From Euglena gracilis (Eukaryota; Euglenida; Euglenophyceae; Euglenales): a stretch of 64,000 nt of DNA. Shown here piece by piece: positions 1 through 11,578 of this stretch. The notes beneath the pieces were generated by a model. That model was not told the DNA's origin, did not search any database, and was given only the letters and a program-made list of their open reading frames with translations. The stretch covers positions 28,778,798 to 28,842,797 of the forward strand of contig CP154957.1 of NCBI GenBank assembly GCA_039621445.1. The letters are read 5' to 3'. The position numbers and the translations under genes were made by a program. Within the stretch, counting starts at the first letter, position 1, and the number at the start of each line of letters is the position of its first letter.

Positions 1-89
1 AGATTTGGCCGAAATTGTTACCCTGACTTTATCCCTATTGGCAACCCCCTTTTTTGCAACTCTGCATCCAGAACAGGGGTTTTTTTAAG

Positions 90-330
90 ACCGGGGGGGG
101 GGGGGGGGTCCCCCCCCACCCACCCACCCCCTGGGGGGGCCCCCCGGGGGGGGGGGGAGGGGGGTCCGGGGGACCCACAAAAAAAATGGCCAAAAATCGC
201 GAAAAGTGCTAAAAATAGAATTTTTTCGGCGCCTGCGGCGCCGAAAAGTATATCCCACCCCCCTCCGGGGGGACCCCCCCCCGGGGGGGAGGGGGTCCGG
301 CGGACCCACCCACCCTACCCCCCCCGGGGG
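90..330. repeat. C-run/G-run block
   Basis: Long G and C homopolymers alternate around a short unique core containing a small palindrome (ggcgcctgcggcgcc near 230). The ends are complementary (G-runs then C-runs), so the block can fold back on itself. A related block lies at 5610-5865 with the same order of motifs (ggtccgg, cggcgccgaaaa, aaaatggccaaaa). No gene is visible from 1 to 600. Confidence 0.6.
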
Positions 331-597
331 TCCAAACTTAAAAAAATCCCTGATCCAGAAAACTGACCAAAAACCGGTGAATTGGGGTGTTTTTTTGGGT
401 TTTTGGGCGCCGGTGCATCATACAAGTGGAATCGATGACGCCCCCCCCCACCGGCCCAATGGTACGAGGCTGCTATTTTTTTCAATTGACAAGCAACAAA
501 AGTTAGTCCTCAATTTCCGAAATGTTTCTGCAAGTTTCGTATTTTTTTATCATTTGTGCGTGTTACCAAAAACGAAGGATCAGTTGCCCGAGTGAAG

Positions 598-638
<41 letters not shown>

Positions 639-895
639 CATACATACATACATACATACATACATACATACATACATACATACATACATACATACATACA
701 TACATACATACATACATACATACATACATACATACATACATACATACATACATACATACATACATACGTACGTACGTACATGCATGCATACATACATACA
801 TACATACATACATACATACATACATACATACATACATACATACATACATACATACATACGTACGTACGTACATACATACATACATCACTTACATA
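598..895. repeat. (TA)n then (ATAC)n microsatellite
   Basis: About 34 bases of TA are followed by a nearly pure ACAT/ATAC tetranucleotide array with a few GTAC and GCAT variants. A short (AAC)n run follows at 908-935. All reading frames through it are open, so the HTYIHTYI and VCMYVCMY open frames on both strands are artefacts. Similar arrays occur at 1690-2010 and 38400-38740. Confidence 0.95.
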
Positions 896-1384
896 AGTAC
901 ATACATGAACAACAACAACAACAACAACAACAACAATTTTTTTTTTGCTTTTTGAATAAATTTTTCTGTGTGCGTTGTCAGGCCTCAAAAACAACGAAAG
1001 TGTATTATATTAGGATAGGAGGACAAATGATGGAATAGGTCCCAGGACTGGACGAGACACCTAGGTATGGTGAACTGGTGGTACCCCCGGGGCCCCTTCC
1101 GACTTAGAAAAATTTTCGCCGCGGGGGCCATTTCGGGGTCAAAAAAAAAACGATTTTTCCAAAATATCTCGAAACCTGTGGGGAATTGAAGGAAACACCC
1201 CCCCAGGCAAAATTGAAGCCCCTGGGACCCCCCAACCACTGGTGGAGACCCGGGGGTCCGGCTGTCCGGCTTGGCCCAGATACGGGCCGTCGAAGGTCCA
1301 AAAAAGGGGCCCCGGCGGGAGACTTAGGCATTTTTGGCCATTTTGGGGTCAAAAAATCGATTTTTCCAAATTATCTTGAAACCT

Positions 1385-1575
1385 CCACAATCTCGGGCCG
1401 GGCCGGGCCAACGGCCTGGCCGGGCCGGGCTGGGCCGGTCCAGGCCGGGCCGGGCCGGGCTGCCGGCCGGCCCAGTCCGGGCCGGGCCGTGCTGCTGGGC
1501 CGCCGACGTGCCAGGCCGGGCCGGGCCGCTGGGTCGCCGGCCGGGCCGGGTTGGGCCAGGCCACCGGGCAGGCCA
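1385..1575. repeat. GGCCGGGCC-type GC-rich array
   Basis: An irregular array of GGCCGGGCC, GGGCTGGCC and close variants, about 85 percent GC. It is open in several frames because of composition only. A second array of the same kind is at 39868-40030. Confidence 0.85.
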
Positions 1576-1689
1576 TAAGCAAAAGGGGATTGATGGGAAA
1601 ATTGCGTCCGCAATGTGAGGATGTGGCTCACCACGCTTTTGGGGGAGGGGGGGGTGAGCGAAGCTCACGCGCGTAGCGAAGCTAGCGCC

Positions 1690-2010
1690 TACTTGTACAT
1701 ACATACATACATACATACATACATACATACATACATACATACATACATACATACATACATACATACATACATACATACATACATACATACATACATACAT
1801 ACATACATACATACATACATACATACATACATGCATACATACATACATATATACATACATACATACATACATACATACATACATACATACATACATACAT
1901 ACATACATACATACATACATACATACATACATACATACATACATACATACATACATACATACATACATACATACATACATACATACATACATACATGCAT
2001 ATATATACAT
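1690..2010. repeat. (ACAT)n microsatellite
   Basis: A nearly pure tetranucleotide array of about 80 units with rare GCAT and TATAT interruptions. It directly abuts the TIR element that starts at 2044. Confidence 0.95.
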
Positions 2011-2043
2011 ACACACATACATCCATTTTATGTGTATATATAT

Positions 2044-2449
2044 TAACCCCCCCAAAATAAGACCCCCCAATGGACCCCCCCAAAAATAAAACCCCCCGGC
2101 CGGTCTGAGCAAAAATCCATGAAATGGACCCCCCCCCATAAATAAGACCCCCCTGCCGGCACAAAGCGCCGGATTTTTGAAAAATGGGACATTTTGGGGG
2201 GGTAAATCTGCCATTTTGGGACAGTTTTCACACAATTCAGCATATTTTCTCCTATTTGTCTGGCGCAAAGCGCCGAATTTTCGAAAATTGGTGTTTTTGG
2301 GGACATGTTTGGACATTTTTGGGTGGTCGAAAATTTTTACAGCAAAAATCCATAAAATGGACCCCCCCCCCATGAATAAGACCCCCCCTCGGGCTTTCCA
2401 GCAACCGACCCATGAAATGGACCCCCGGGCTTATTTTGGGGGGGGGTTA
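2044..2449. mobile_element. TIR element, TTAACCCCCC...GGGGGGTTA family
   Basis: The left end TTAACCCCCCCAAAATAAG is matched inverted by the right end CTTATTTTGGGGGGGGTTA. Inner copies of the same motif (cccccataaataagacccc) make the ends subterminally repetitive. There is no coding capacity. It sits between an ACAT array and a CA/TA array, so the host sequence was itself repetitive. Seven further elements with the same end structure occur in the window. TA at each end suggests a TA or TTAA target, as in Tc1/mariner or piggyBac MITEs; this is inference. Confidence 0.75.
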
Positions 2450-2482
2450 TACACACACACACACACACACATATATGTATAT

Positions 2483-2559
<77 letters not shown>

Positions 2560-2560
2560 A
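2450..2560. repeat. (CA)n/(TA)n microsatellite
   Basis: About 22 bases of CA followed by about 90 bases of TA with a few AAATA and GTATA interruptions. Confidence 0.9.
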
Positions 2561-3320
2561 CTCGACGTCGTTTTCCTTGTGATTCCCCACAATGCAGTTT
2601 TTTGACAGCCTCAGATATCGATCCCCCGCTGATGGACCCTCAAGATTCCTCTCTTAGGGTTGCAAACCCAGGAGCAAGTTTTTTTGGGGTTGCCTTTGTG
2701 TTTTCCGGGTTTGTCCACCCCACCTGCAAACCTCTGAAACTCCTTGATAGATATCGTCATTGCATGCCTCAGCCAACGTCGTTTGCAGCTGAATTGGTGT
2801 TGGAATGAGCCCAGGACTGTACGGGAATCACCAAAGTTCCGTGGGCAGTGGGTGGTGAGGCCCAGGATTAAGTGAGTGTTGGTTTTGTACGGGGGGGGGG
2901 GGTTCAGACACCCCCCTCCTCTTTGGGCTCATTCAGTCCAGCAGGGGGGGTCACCCCGGTTGTGTACGGGAGGGGGTTGACCACCACCCACCATTGCTCC
3001 CTTTTGCACCTCTTCCCCATACACTGCACCACGGACGTGGTGTGGCTTCTCCAACATATCTGTGAGTTCTTGTCGCTTTATTGCCCAAGTTGATGAGGGA
3101 AACATTAAAAAAATGTCATTCAGGCGGCCGTCCGAATTCGCATTTAAGCTTTTTGTGTTGATTTGCGCATTTGTGCAAATCCACAAAAATTTTCACTTCG
3201 ACTGTATGGCTTCGGGGGGTTTGAAAATACGGTGACAAGAGAGTGCTAAAAATGAGCAAAATTCTGTTTTTGGCGGTGTGACACCGTTTGTCGACGGCGC
3301 AGTTCATTGGCGCTAAAGCG
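2561..3320. other. No gene recognised
   Basis: Mixed-composition sequence with a poly-G/poly-C block at 2885-2990 of the R1 type (see 32174-32576). I see no exon with strong third-position GC and no family match. Confidence 0.5.
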
Positions 3321-3324
3321 TGCA

Positions 3325-4990
3325 CGAACAAAAAAATGTGTTTGTGCGCGCATTTGCGCCCACCAACACAATTTGTGTTGGTGGGCACAAATGCGCACAT
3401 AAACACAAAGAAGAAGGGTGTGGCGGAAACACAACCTCCAAACGCCAGCAGCAGATGTGGTTCATGAGCGCCAATGCCTGCATGACATTGTTTGTGGGCG
3501 CAAATGTGAGAATTTAACAAGTGGTTCATTTGCGCATTTGCGTCCACCAACAATGCGATGCGCGCCAAAGCGTAAATCAACCACAATGGAGTAATAAAAA
3601 AGCGACATCACTGGGCCCTGCAACACCTACCTTTAATGGCTTCTGAAGGGGTTCACCCCAACGACCACACCATCTTCTCCAATATCATGTATTAGGGGGC
3701 CAATTCCACTCTAGTGACAGGTCATACGAATGGTTGAGACAGAGGATCTCCTGAAGGTGGTTACGCAGCCACCCGATAACGGCGCACGTCTGCCGGCACC
3801 GATTTTAGGGTCCCAAAAGCCCTGCCACTGGCCCGCAGCTTGGCCTCCGCTGCTGCAGCCAAATCAGCTGCTGATGCTTTAACACCCACCAGGCTGGCAT
3901 CGACCTCCCCGGTGCAACAGCACCCACCGAGGCGGCCACGTTATTCCCCGCAACCGGGGCGTGAGATTGTGGGGACGACCTGGTGCCAGTTCATGGCAAC
4001 CGGCCACCGGAGAGAGATAGCCCTCAAACACCCGTTATTTTAGGTGCAGGAATTGTTGAACTTTTGCCACTCGATTGGTTGCATGAAAACTGTGGGACTC
4101 ACTCCCCACAAATTATGCACAAAAACTGGTATGTTTTACATTTTCCAAGGGAAAATGGTGGAGAATAACCAGAAAACGGACTCTGGCCCGACGCATCCCG
4201 GGTATTTCAGGTACCAATTTTTGAATTCTTGTGACGCAGTACTGTTACAGAAAAGGTGTCGAACAGTCACAGGTCTTTGCACGTCATCAATTCATTACGC
4301 TCATCTACCAAACGGATGACCGCCAAAGTAACCGGCCGTGTGGGCCGTGGAACAGCAGTGCACACGTGCACACACAAGGCAGGAAAATTTTTGCCTGGTA
4401 GATGCCGTGTTCAAATGAACATTACACACTACCTCTCACCACAAATTTCATCGCCATGCAATCCTCGTGGTGCAAACCAAATGGTTGGCCGTGGAATTGC
4501 GGTCGCCAGCCGCCACGGACGAGGGGATGGTATCGCACAACTGATGTGTGTTGGTGCGCCCATTTGCGCGCACAAACAAGTTTGGTTTGTGTGCGCTAAG
4601 GCTCGCACACAACACATTATTTTGAAGTAATTGGTTACATGTTGGTGCGCGCAATTGCGTGCACCAACATAGTTTTGTTGGTGCGCGCAAATACGCGCAC
4701 CAACACGCCTATCACGTTCAAAAACCTCGTAGGGTCATGGTCCTCATCAGTGTCTTTTAACATGGACATGTTGTTCGTTGCCGCCGAGTCACAAACCATC
4801 CCCATACTAGTTTCCCCAAGTTGTTGGTTTGCGCATTTGCGCGCCAAAAATTTTGTTTGTGCGCGCATTTGCCCCCACAAACATGTCATTTTAACTTCAA
4901 TGTTTTGCGTTGTGTGCGCACAAATGCCCCCATAAACAAATTGTGTTTGTGAGTGCAAATGCGCCCATTAGCACACCTCAGTTGTGTGAC
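3325..4990. repeat. Cluster of long palindromes with a gcgcatttgcgc core
   Basis: At least five near-perfect palindromes or half-palindromes occur at about 3335-3408, 3500-3560, 4553-4600, 4641-4704, 4845-4886 and 4912-4975. They share the unit ttggtgcgcgcaaatgcgc followed by its reverse complement across a short spacer, and each could form a 30-35 bp hairpin. The short open frames across them (for example at 3116-3586 minus) are by-products of the repeat. The spacer DNA between them, about 3600-4540, shows no recognisable gene. Confidence 0.8.
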
Positions 4991-5600
4991 GGCTGGCTGA
5001 CGCAGTCTGTAGTGTGTGATGTAATAAGGCTCCGTGTGTCCGTACGGGCGGCTGCAGTACCCAAGCCAGTTCAATCACCACGTCAGCACCAGTACCATTT
5101 GTCGTAACTGCAGAGGTGTGTTTCTCACCTGTTTGACATACCAGAGCACCAATCCCACCTTCGGCCCTCTTCGCGTCACTCGGTAAGTAATTTGCGTACC
5201 AAACTACTGGGAGTTACATCCCTTCAACAATGGGGTGTAACTGTTTTCCGTGTCTCAGGGTACAGGGTTCCAGAAATTTCGCAAAAATTGTAAATTTGCG
5301 CAAATGCGCCCATTTCAAAGAAAAAACCTTTAAGTGTGAAATTTGCCGCCTAAGTGTCACCCTGCAGACCATTTTTTGTCAACCCACGTGCAATCATTTC
5401 CGCCCCTGTTCCATTCTTTTTTGCTCCAAAGTTTTTTTCATTTTTGCCCCTGCCGGGTAAATTTTCGCCACTCTGAAATTTTTTTTCTTGTTTTCTCTTT
5501 CCTTTTCCAGCCATAATGTCCAGTCAAAATGTTTCTGGTTCCCGAGCCAGAGGTAGGTTGAGAGTGCACCACAATTTGCTGAATGCCAGGTTTTTTTTTT
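4991..5600. other. No gene recognised
   Basis: Unique-looking sequence with a pyrimidine-rich tract before 5510. No exon could be supported. Confidence 0.4.
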
Positions 5601-5609
5601 TAGTCTTGG

Positions 5610-5865
5610 ACACCCGGGGGGAGGGGGGCAGGGTGGGTGGGTCCGGCCCAGCCCCCCCAGGGGGTACCCCCCTGGGGAGGATATATTGTCGGCCACAAAG
5701 GCGCCGAAAATTTTTGAAAAAGGTACTATTTTTAGCATTTTTCCGATATTTTTGAGCATTTTCGGGGAAACGAGAGCGGGACCCCCCGACCCCCCCCCCC
5801 AGGGGGTGGTGGGTGGTTGGGGGGAACCCCCCCCTCCCAGTGCTGTGGACCTTCTTGGCCATCTG
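5610..5865. repeat. C-run/G-run block, relative of 90-330
   Basis: It shares with 90-330 the order ggtgggtgggtccgg, aggcgccgaaaatttttgaaaaaggtact and a terminal block of G and C homopolymers. It is foldable and noncoding. Confidence 0.55.
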
Positions 5866-6059
5866 GACCAACTTTTTTTTACTTTTTTTGCCAAGTTGAG
5901 GTCATTTCAAGCCATTTTTTTGCCATTTTGGGCGGCTTTTTGCATTCTTTTTTTTAAGTCACTTTTCGTTCATTTTTGGCCCAAAATGGCCAAAGAAAAT
6001 GTCCCAAGAGTCCCAGGCACTTCCTGAAAGTTTTCTATGTCCTCAAAATAATCCCAAGA

Positions 6060-6460
6060 AAAGTGCGCATATACCCTCACCCCCCCCCTCAAAGTGGCCA
6101 CCCTCCAGGCACCGTGGGACCCCAAAATGGCCACGCTGGGGGAGGGACACTTTGTGGGGGGCAGACTTTTTTTCTGTCGGGTGCCTTCCCCATGGGGGGG
6201 GTGCTAGGGGCAGGCACCCAAGAGCACTCCATCCGAACCCCCCCTGGGGGGGGTGGCATTTTTGGGGGGTGCCTGCCCATAGCAGGCACCCCCCTCTGAC
6301 CCAGGTGCCGAAGCCGCCGGGGGCCCAGAAAAGGCCATTTTCAATGAGAATTTTCTGCCCCCCCCCCGGACCCCACCCCCCTGGGGGGTTGCCTGCTTGG
6401 GGCAGGCACCCTATAGCACCCACCCCCCCTCCCTCCCCCCGGTCAGTAAAAAAAAACAAA
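6060..6460. repeat. R4-type repeat (caggcacc motif)
   Basis: It contains gtgccttccccatgg, ggggcaggcaccc, cctgcccatagcaggcacc, aaggccattttcaatga and a long C-run. These are the same motifs in the same order as the complete R4 element at 31614-31867, so it is a relative. Its outer ends are not clear. A third relative is at 63506-63745. Confidence 0.6.
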
Positions 6461-7281
6461 CAAAAAAACCCTTGTGGGGGGGGGTCAATTTTGGCCTTTG
6501 GCGCTTTTGGTGCCAAAGGAAAATGGCCACTTTGGGGGGTACGCCAAAATTTGCCAATAATTTTTTGGCCATTTTGGACGGGGGGGGCTCTTTGAGGGGA
6601 GGGGGGTGAGGGTAAGCGGATTTTTCGCATATTTTTGTTCACAAATGCGTTTTTGTATTTGTTCCATACCCTTTCCATGAACTTTTGATGCATTTGTAGC
6701 ACCAGTGCTTTTAAGGTGTGCCCCATTTTCAGCTGCCAAGGGTCCCAGGAGTAACGGCCAGATATGGTGAAAATGACGAGGATCAATGGCAAAGTAAGCC
6801 AGGTCAAGTTGCGAAAATGTATGGAACTGCGGCAAAAATTCTTTAGACGATTGGCTTAAGTCACGGGGCTGGGTGGCGAAAGGTTCCTGGCCGGGGGGCG
6901 GAAAATTTTAAGGTTACCTCTAAGAGATGCCTTGCTCGTGAGTTCGCCATGCCGGAAGTACATCAGACGTATGCCTCTTTCGTCACCCGCACCACTGTGG
7001 GGACCTCTTGGCACATTCTCCTTGTTGTCTTGGCATCGTTGAAGGCTGCGGGCGCTTTGTCGGTATCGTGGGCTCTCATGCCCTGGGGAGAGAATGGAGG
7101 TGGCGACAACAATTGTGGCTGAAGGCAGCTTGTGTGCCACCTCTCTTATCATTGGGACATAAGAACAGAAGAAGCCTGGCAATGATTACAAACGGTCAAA
7201 AAATCGGGTTTTTTGTATAATTGGCATTGTTTTGGACACTGTTTGCAATTTCGATTTTTTGGTGTCCAGTTCGACCATGGG

Positions 7282-7518
7282 TTAACCCCCCGAAACAACC
7301 TGGCGGGGTGCCAGATTATTGGAACCAACTTTTGGCCCTGCCCCCCCCCCCCTGCCAGGTTATTTGGGCCTTTTCTTTTCAGCGCCATAAAGGAAATTTG
7401 CCTAAAATAAGGGTGCTAAGTTGCTGGAACCATCTTTTTTGCCCCTCCCCCCCCGCCAGGTTATTCGGGCCCCCGCCAGGAGCAAGGACCCCTCCAGGTT
7501 ATTTGGGGGGGGGTCTTA
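7282..7518 (+). mobile_element. TIR element, TTAACCCCC...GGGGTCTTA family
   Basis: The left end gttaaccccccgaaacaacc and the right end ggttatttgggggggggtctta are inverted copies. Internal motifs are aacctggcggggtgccag, ttggaaccaacttttggccc and agcgccataaaggaaatttg. The element at 17611-17836 is the same sequence in the opposite orientation, which defines a family and confirms both ends. No coding capacity. Confidence 0.85.
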
Positions 7519-7865
7519 GGCCAAGTTCCAGCCCTGTTTGAGGGGGGGGGGTCAGCGAGCAGCTTTTTTTCAAGCCAGCCCAAATTGCTAGCCTCTGAGC
7601 TGGACCCCCGGGGGGGTCTTAAGCGCCCTGATTCTCCTCAGTGAATAATGGTTGTGACCTCAGGTATTTTTCCTTGGGTGTGGTGCAACGCGTGTGAATT
7701 ATTTGTTGCTACAGATCCAATTGGTTATCATTCTTTGTTTTTTTTAATGAAGAAATTGCTATAAAAAATGTGTGATGATCGTTGGTATGATATCAATGTT
7801 TCCCAAAGCAGAGGTTTCCGTGAGTTCTTCCATGAAAACTCTTGGTGTGTATATCTCTCTACCTG

Positions 7866-7940
7866 CCCCATTCCTACCCCTCTGGGCCTACCTCGTCTAT
7901 ATCCTGGCAATCAGCGTGCTGACCAGGACCCTGTTACATC
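7866..7940 (+). CDS. Candidate exon: membrane-spanning segment of gene 1
   Basis: The frame reads FLPLWAYLVYILAISVLT, a typical transmembrane helix, with mostly G/C third positions (ttc cta ccc ctc tgg gcc tac ctc gtc). Upstream, ctg followed by five nucleotides precedes the ttc codon, which would fit the nonconventional acceptor seen in the kelch gene, but I could not pair it with a donor arm. It lies about 0.8 kb before the next hydrophobic exon on the same strand, so I group it with gene 1. I cannot name the protein. Confidence 0.4.
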
Positions 7941-8714
7941 CAACCCCAATGGAACCTCGACATGTTGCCACATGTTGACAACTCGACATATTTGGTTGGA
8001 GTTGTTTCGGGCCGGCTGGCAAAAAAGCAACTTTTTATCATTGGTGTGCTCAAGCCTGGTTGGATTGTTGCCACCCATGGCTGCAGCAGAAACTTTTTTC
8101 ACCCAACCGAAAGTTCTTGTGTGGCTCAATTCCCACCACGGTCAGCTGTGGCCCCAACCAACCAGTGAAACCATTCAAATTGATTCGCATTTTTCGGTAT
8201 TTCAAACACAGTAGTTCATGCATTTGTTACCTGTTACCAGCATAGTGTTCTCTGCAGAACCCAAAGAGGGGTACGCCCAATGTTAACACAATGTTAAACG
8301 CCCAACTGTCCAATATGGGGCCCAACAGAGGTGCCGGAGGCACTGAGCCAGTTTGCAATTGCAGGTCCCATAATTTGTGGAAATTTGTGAAAATTATGGT
8401 TGTGTGACTGTGTGGTGCCAGCTTGCTCAACAAAGTGCATTGTTCCGCACAGGCCTCGTCAAACCCACGGCTGCCATGGCTGCCCATCTGCCAACTCAAG
8501 TTGGTTTTTTTTTGCTCTTGGTTGGAGTAACAGCCCAACCAAATTCGTTCAAACTCCCATGGCATCCACTCCCAACTCAACTTTACCCCCACACCCCAAG
8601 GCCCAAAGGGGGGGGGGGCAGGGCTGTACGAGAATCTCCGAAACCCCACAGGAGGACATTCAAAATAATTCGCACACCGAGTGCCCAGCCTCCACCGCCA
8701 CCCGGTCCCCTGCC

Positions 8715-8799
8715 CGTGAAGCAAGGCCCTGGCGCGGGCCATCCGGGCGACGTCGGAGGGCAGCGTGCCGGTGATGTGCTGCCAGTCGTGTGTCCTCGT
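8715..8799 (+). CDS. Gene 1 exon, 5' half (split by a TIR element)
   Basis: The frame reads ALARAIRATSEGSVPVMCCQ followed by SCVLV, with high G/C at third positions. It is cut after 8799 in the middle of a hydrophobic helix. The helix continues in the same frame at 10027 (VGLGFVASFAALVAA) once the element between is removed. An AG precedes the gcc codon at about 8715, so a normal acceptor is possible. The opposite strand is also open here (THDWQHITGTLPSD), but only the + reading is continued across the element. The product is probably a multi-pass membrane protein; family unknown. Confidence 0.55.
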
Positions 8800-8802
8800 G
8801 GT

Positions 8803-10021
8803 CAGGCACCTATGCCGACCACAGCCGACCACAGCCGACCGCAGCCGACCGCGGCCGACCGCGGGTTTCAGGACTGTCATCGGTGGGGTGCCGACCGCAG
8901 CCGACCGCAGCCGACCGCAGCCGACCGCGCAACTTTTTTCTAATCGATGTCAATTTTTCAGTGAGAATAAGGAATTAGGTTCATTTTTATCCCAGATGTT
9001 GAGATTTTTCTGGCTCATCTGGCTCATGTTGTCACTTTTGGCCACTTTTGGCCTCTTTTGGCCATTTTTGATCACTTTTGTCCCCTTTTGGCCCATTTGT
9101 CAACATAATTCACACATTTTGACCTATTTTGACAATTTTTTGCCTCCTTCTTGTAATTTTGGGCCATTTTGTCCTGCTCTTGGGCCATTTTGGGCCATTT
9201 TCGGCCATTTTTGACCATTTAAAGCCATTTTCGACCTTTTCTTTTGTTATTTTTGCCCATTTTTTTGGTCTCTTTTTGGTCCAATTTGACCATTTTGAGC
9301 ATTTTGCGCCAGTTTGTTGCCAAAAGTGAACAAAAGCTGCTAAAGTGACCCAAATTGGCCAAAAGCAGGGTCATTTTGGGCCATTTTTGGCATTTTTTTG
9401 GACCACTTTGGGCATTTTTTTTGTTATTTTTGCCTGCTTTTGTAACTCTTGGCCGTTTTAACCTTTTTTTTTTTTGCCACTTTTACGCCATTTTTAGGTC
9501 ACGTTTGACTGCTCTTGATGTCAAAAGCAACAAAAAGACGTTTAAAGTGGCCTGAAAGTGGCCAGAAGTGGGTAAAAATGGCCAACAGCAGAGAAAAGTG
9601 GTCAAAAGTGGGTTAAAGAGGCCAAAAGTGGTCAAAAGAGGTTGAGGCGGAGCAAAAGCTGGCCAAAAGCAGCCAAAGCCCAGCAAAAAGTGGGCAAAAG
9701 CAACAAAAGTGACCAAAAGAAAGCAAACGGCAGGAAATAATGGGCAAAGGCAGCAAAAATCGACCAAAAGTCAGCAACAGTGGCCAAAAGCAGTCCAAAA
9801 GCATCAAAAACTGGCCAAAAGCAGCGAAAAGTGGCTAAAAGTCGGCAACAGTGGATTGTGTGATTGTGATCTATGCTCATTTTTTGTTGGCCTGCCCCCC
9901 ACCTCCAGCCAACTACTTTGCCGACCGCTGCCGACCGCAGCCGACCGCAGCCGACCGCAGCCGACCGCGGCCGACCGCAGCCGACCGCGGGCTAAAATTT
10001 GGAATCTGTCATAGGTGCTTG
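8803..10021 (+). mobile_element. TIR element with 8-bp target duplication, inserted in an exon
   Basis: The ends are CAGGCACCTATG (8803-8814) and CATAGGTGCTTG (10010-10021), a 12-bp inverted pair with one G.U. The flanks are an exact 8-bp direct repeat, CTCGTGGT (8795-8802 and 10022-10029). Inside are subterminal arrays of an agccgaccgc unit at both ends and long runs of ttttggcc and its complement, with no transposase. If 3 nt of the left flank, the element and 5 nt of the right flank are removed (8800-10026), the gene 1 frame reads VLVVGLGF without a break. The sister copy is 13192-14167. Confidence 0.9.
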
Positions 10022-10026
10022 CTCGT

Positions 10027-10108
10027 GGTGGGGCTGGGCTTCGTGGCCTCGTTCGCGGCGCTGGTGGCCGCCCGGCTGGAGCAGGGTGCGGAGGGCCCAG
10101 CCCTCGGC
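10027..10108 (+). CDS. Gene 1 exon, 3' half
   Basis: It continues the helix of the 8715-8799 exon: VGLGFVASFAALVAARLEQG then AEGPALG, with nearly every third base G or C. A GT follows at 10109, and the next hydrophobic exon at 11477 is preceded by ttgcag. A conventional GT-AG intron 10109-11476 joins them in frame (PALG to TPLPIFVV). Confidence 0.6.
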
Positions 10109-10324
10109 GTGGTGTTCATCCCTGCCGGGGCTGCTGCCGACTGCCCCGGCCCTTCCGCCAGAGAAAGCGACAAGCATTGCAATGTCAGCCTGAGTTGCGT
10201 ACAAAAGGTGCATCTCTGATGCAAACACGCGAAAATAATGGCCACCTAGCCTGAAGCAGCCCAAAATCAATGGCCATGTGGCCTAAAATAGTCCCCAGAG
10301 GGTCTTAGATTATGACCATTTCCC

Positions 10325-10375
10325 AAATGTTAATGTTAATATTAATATTAATATTAATATTAATATTAATATTGA
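10325..10375. repeat. (ATTAAT)n microsatellite
   Basis: About eight units of a hexanucleotide, taatat/attaat. Confidence 0.9.
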
Positions 10376-10799
10376 CCATTGGTTTCAGGCTTTGTGGTCC
10401 CATGTTTTAGGTCCTCTGGCGAGACACCACAGAGGTCTGTTGGCTTTTTTTGGTCCAGTGGCCTGATTGGAGGTCCGTTGGCTTTTTTTGGTTCAGTGGC
10501 CGCAGCTATCAAGTTCCCTGGCCATCAAAATTGCTTAGATGTTTGTTATCTTTTTGGCCAAATGCAAATAGCCAGACATCGACCTCACAACAACAGTGAT
10601 CCGTCTTGCTGAGTCCCCTCCTAACAAACATATTAGTCAGGTAATTGGACATTTCTCACAAGGGTGGTGAGCTCCATTGCTTCCATTGAAGGAACCCACC
10701 TTCCCTCCATCACACACTTCCCTGTTGTTGGCAGTTTGGTGCAAAGGTTCTTTTTCAAGGTTGGTGACGTGGTGAGTGCGTCTCGGCCAGCGTTCGATG

Positions 10800-11190
10800 T
10801 AAACAGGGTCACAGTGGTGGGGAGGTGTCTCCCCCCTTGACCGTAAGCGGGTCTGGATCCCGCCCCCCCCGCACCAAAGGGGTGTCTGGACAAATAGTCC
10901 GGACTCACCACAGGGGAGGGAACCCCCCAAGTCAAATTTTTGCTTTTAATTTTGACGCCTTTTTGCCCAAAAAGTGCCCAAGTGGAATTTTGGGTCGATC
11001 TGGGGGTAATATTTTCCGATTCAATGAGCAACATCGATAATTTTCACTTTGTTTTGTGCCATCCGTTAGGTGGAGATGCTCCCCTTCACCAGAAGGGGGG
11101 GTCTGATCTCCCCCCACCACCTGTCAAACCCCGGTCCCGGCCCGACCCTGACCAAGTGTGTGTGCCCCCAGAGCTGCTATTTTCGATATA
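10800..11190. repeat. R1-like repeat
   Basis: It carries R1 motifs (gggtctggatcc, caaatttttgcttttaattttgacgcctttttgccc aligned with the R1 core, and tttcgatataaag near 11180). The termini are eroded and no clean TIR could be assigned. Confidence 0.5.
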
Positions 11191-11476
11191 AAGCACCAAA
11201 AAATAGGTCCCCAAATTGACCGAGAGCCCCCCCCCCCCCCGTTCTGCCCCTCGAACCCCCTCGATCAGGGTGCTAACCGTTAAGTTCTATGAGACTATCT
11301 GATTTTGTATGTGTTTGAAGATGGGCGGCCACAAATTTGTGCAAACAAATCGACCCGGAATTGATGGGGAATGTTGTTTTTTTTGCAAACCAACCTTCCC
11401 TTTTTTGGATTACATGTTTCAACCCTTCATCCGAACGACAACAAACCTTGTCCTCAAGCGGAAAGGGCTGTTGCAG

Positions 11477-11578
11477 ACGCCTCTCCCCATCTTTGTCGTG
11501 CTCGGCCTGCTGGTGTGCTGCTTCGGGCTGCAGACCGCCTTCCTGTGGGCCAAGATGAAGGAGATGATGCCCACGGAG
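11477..11578 (+). CDS. Gene 1 exon: transmembrane helix and charged loop
   Basis: It reads TPLPIFVVLGLLVCCFGLQT then AFLWAKMKEMMPTE. The first 20 residues form one strong membrane helix and the tail is amphipathic. Third positions are almost all G or C. A gctgttgcag acceptor precedes it. The Q..FL.A pattern after the helix resembles the NIPA/DUF803 magnesium-transporter-like family (Q.nyLN.AL), but the match is too short to name the gene. The 3' boundary is uncertain (about 11578-11583). Confidence 0.6.

Noticed and set aside
510-1038. Long open frames rich in HTYI or VCMY on both strands
   Set aside because: They are translations of the ACAT/ATAC tetranucleotide array; the same happens at 1615-2373 and 38099-38940.
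8695-8813. Minus-strand exon THDWQHITGTLPSDVARMA
   Set aside because: It has good third-position GC, but the plus-strand frame continues across the target-site duplication into an obvious membrane helix, which the minus frame does not.
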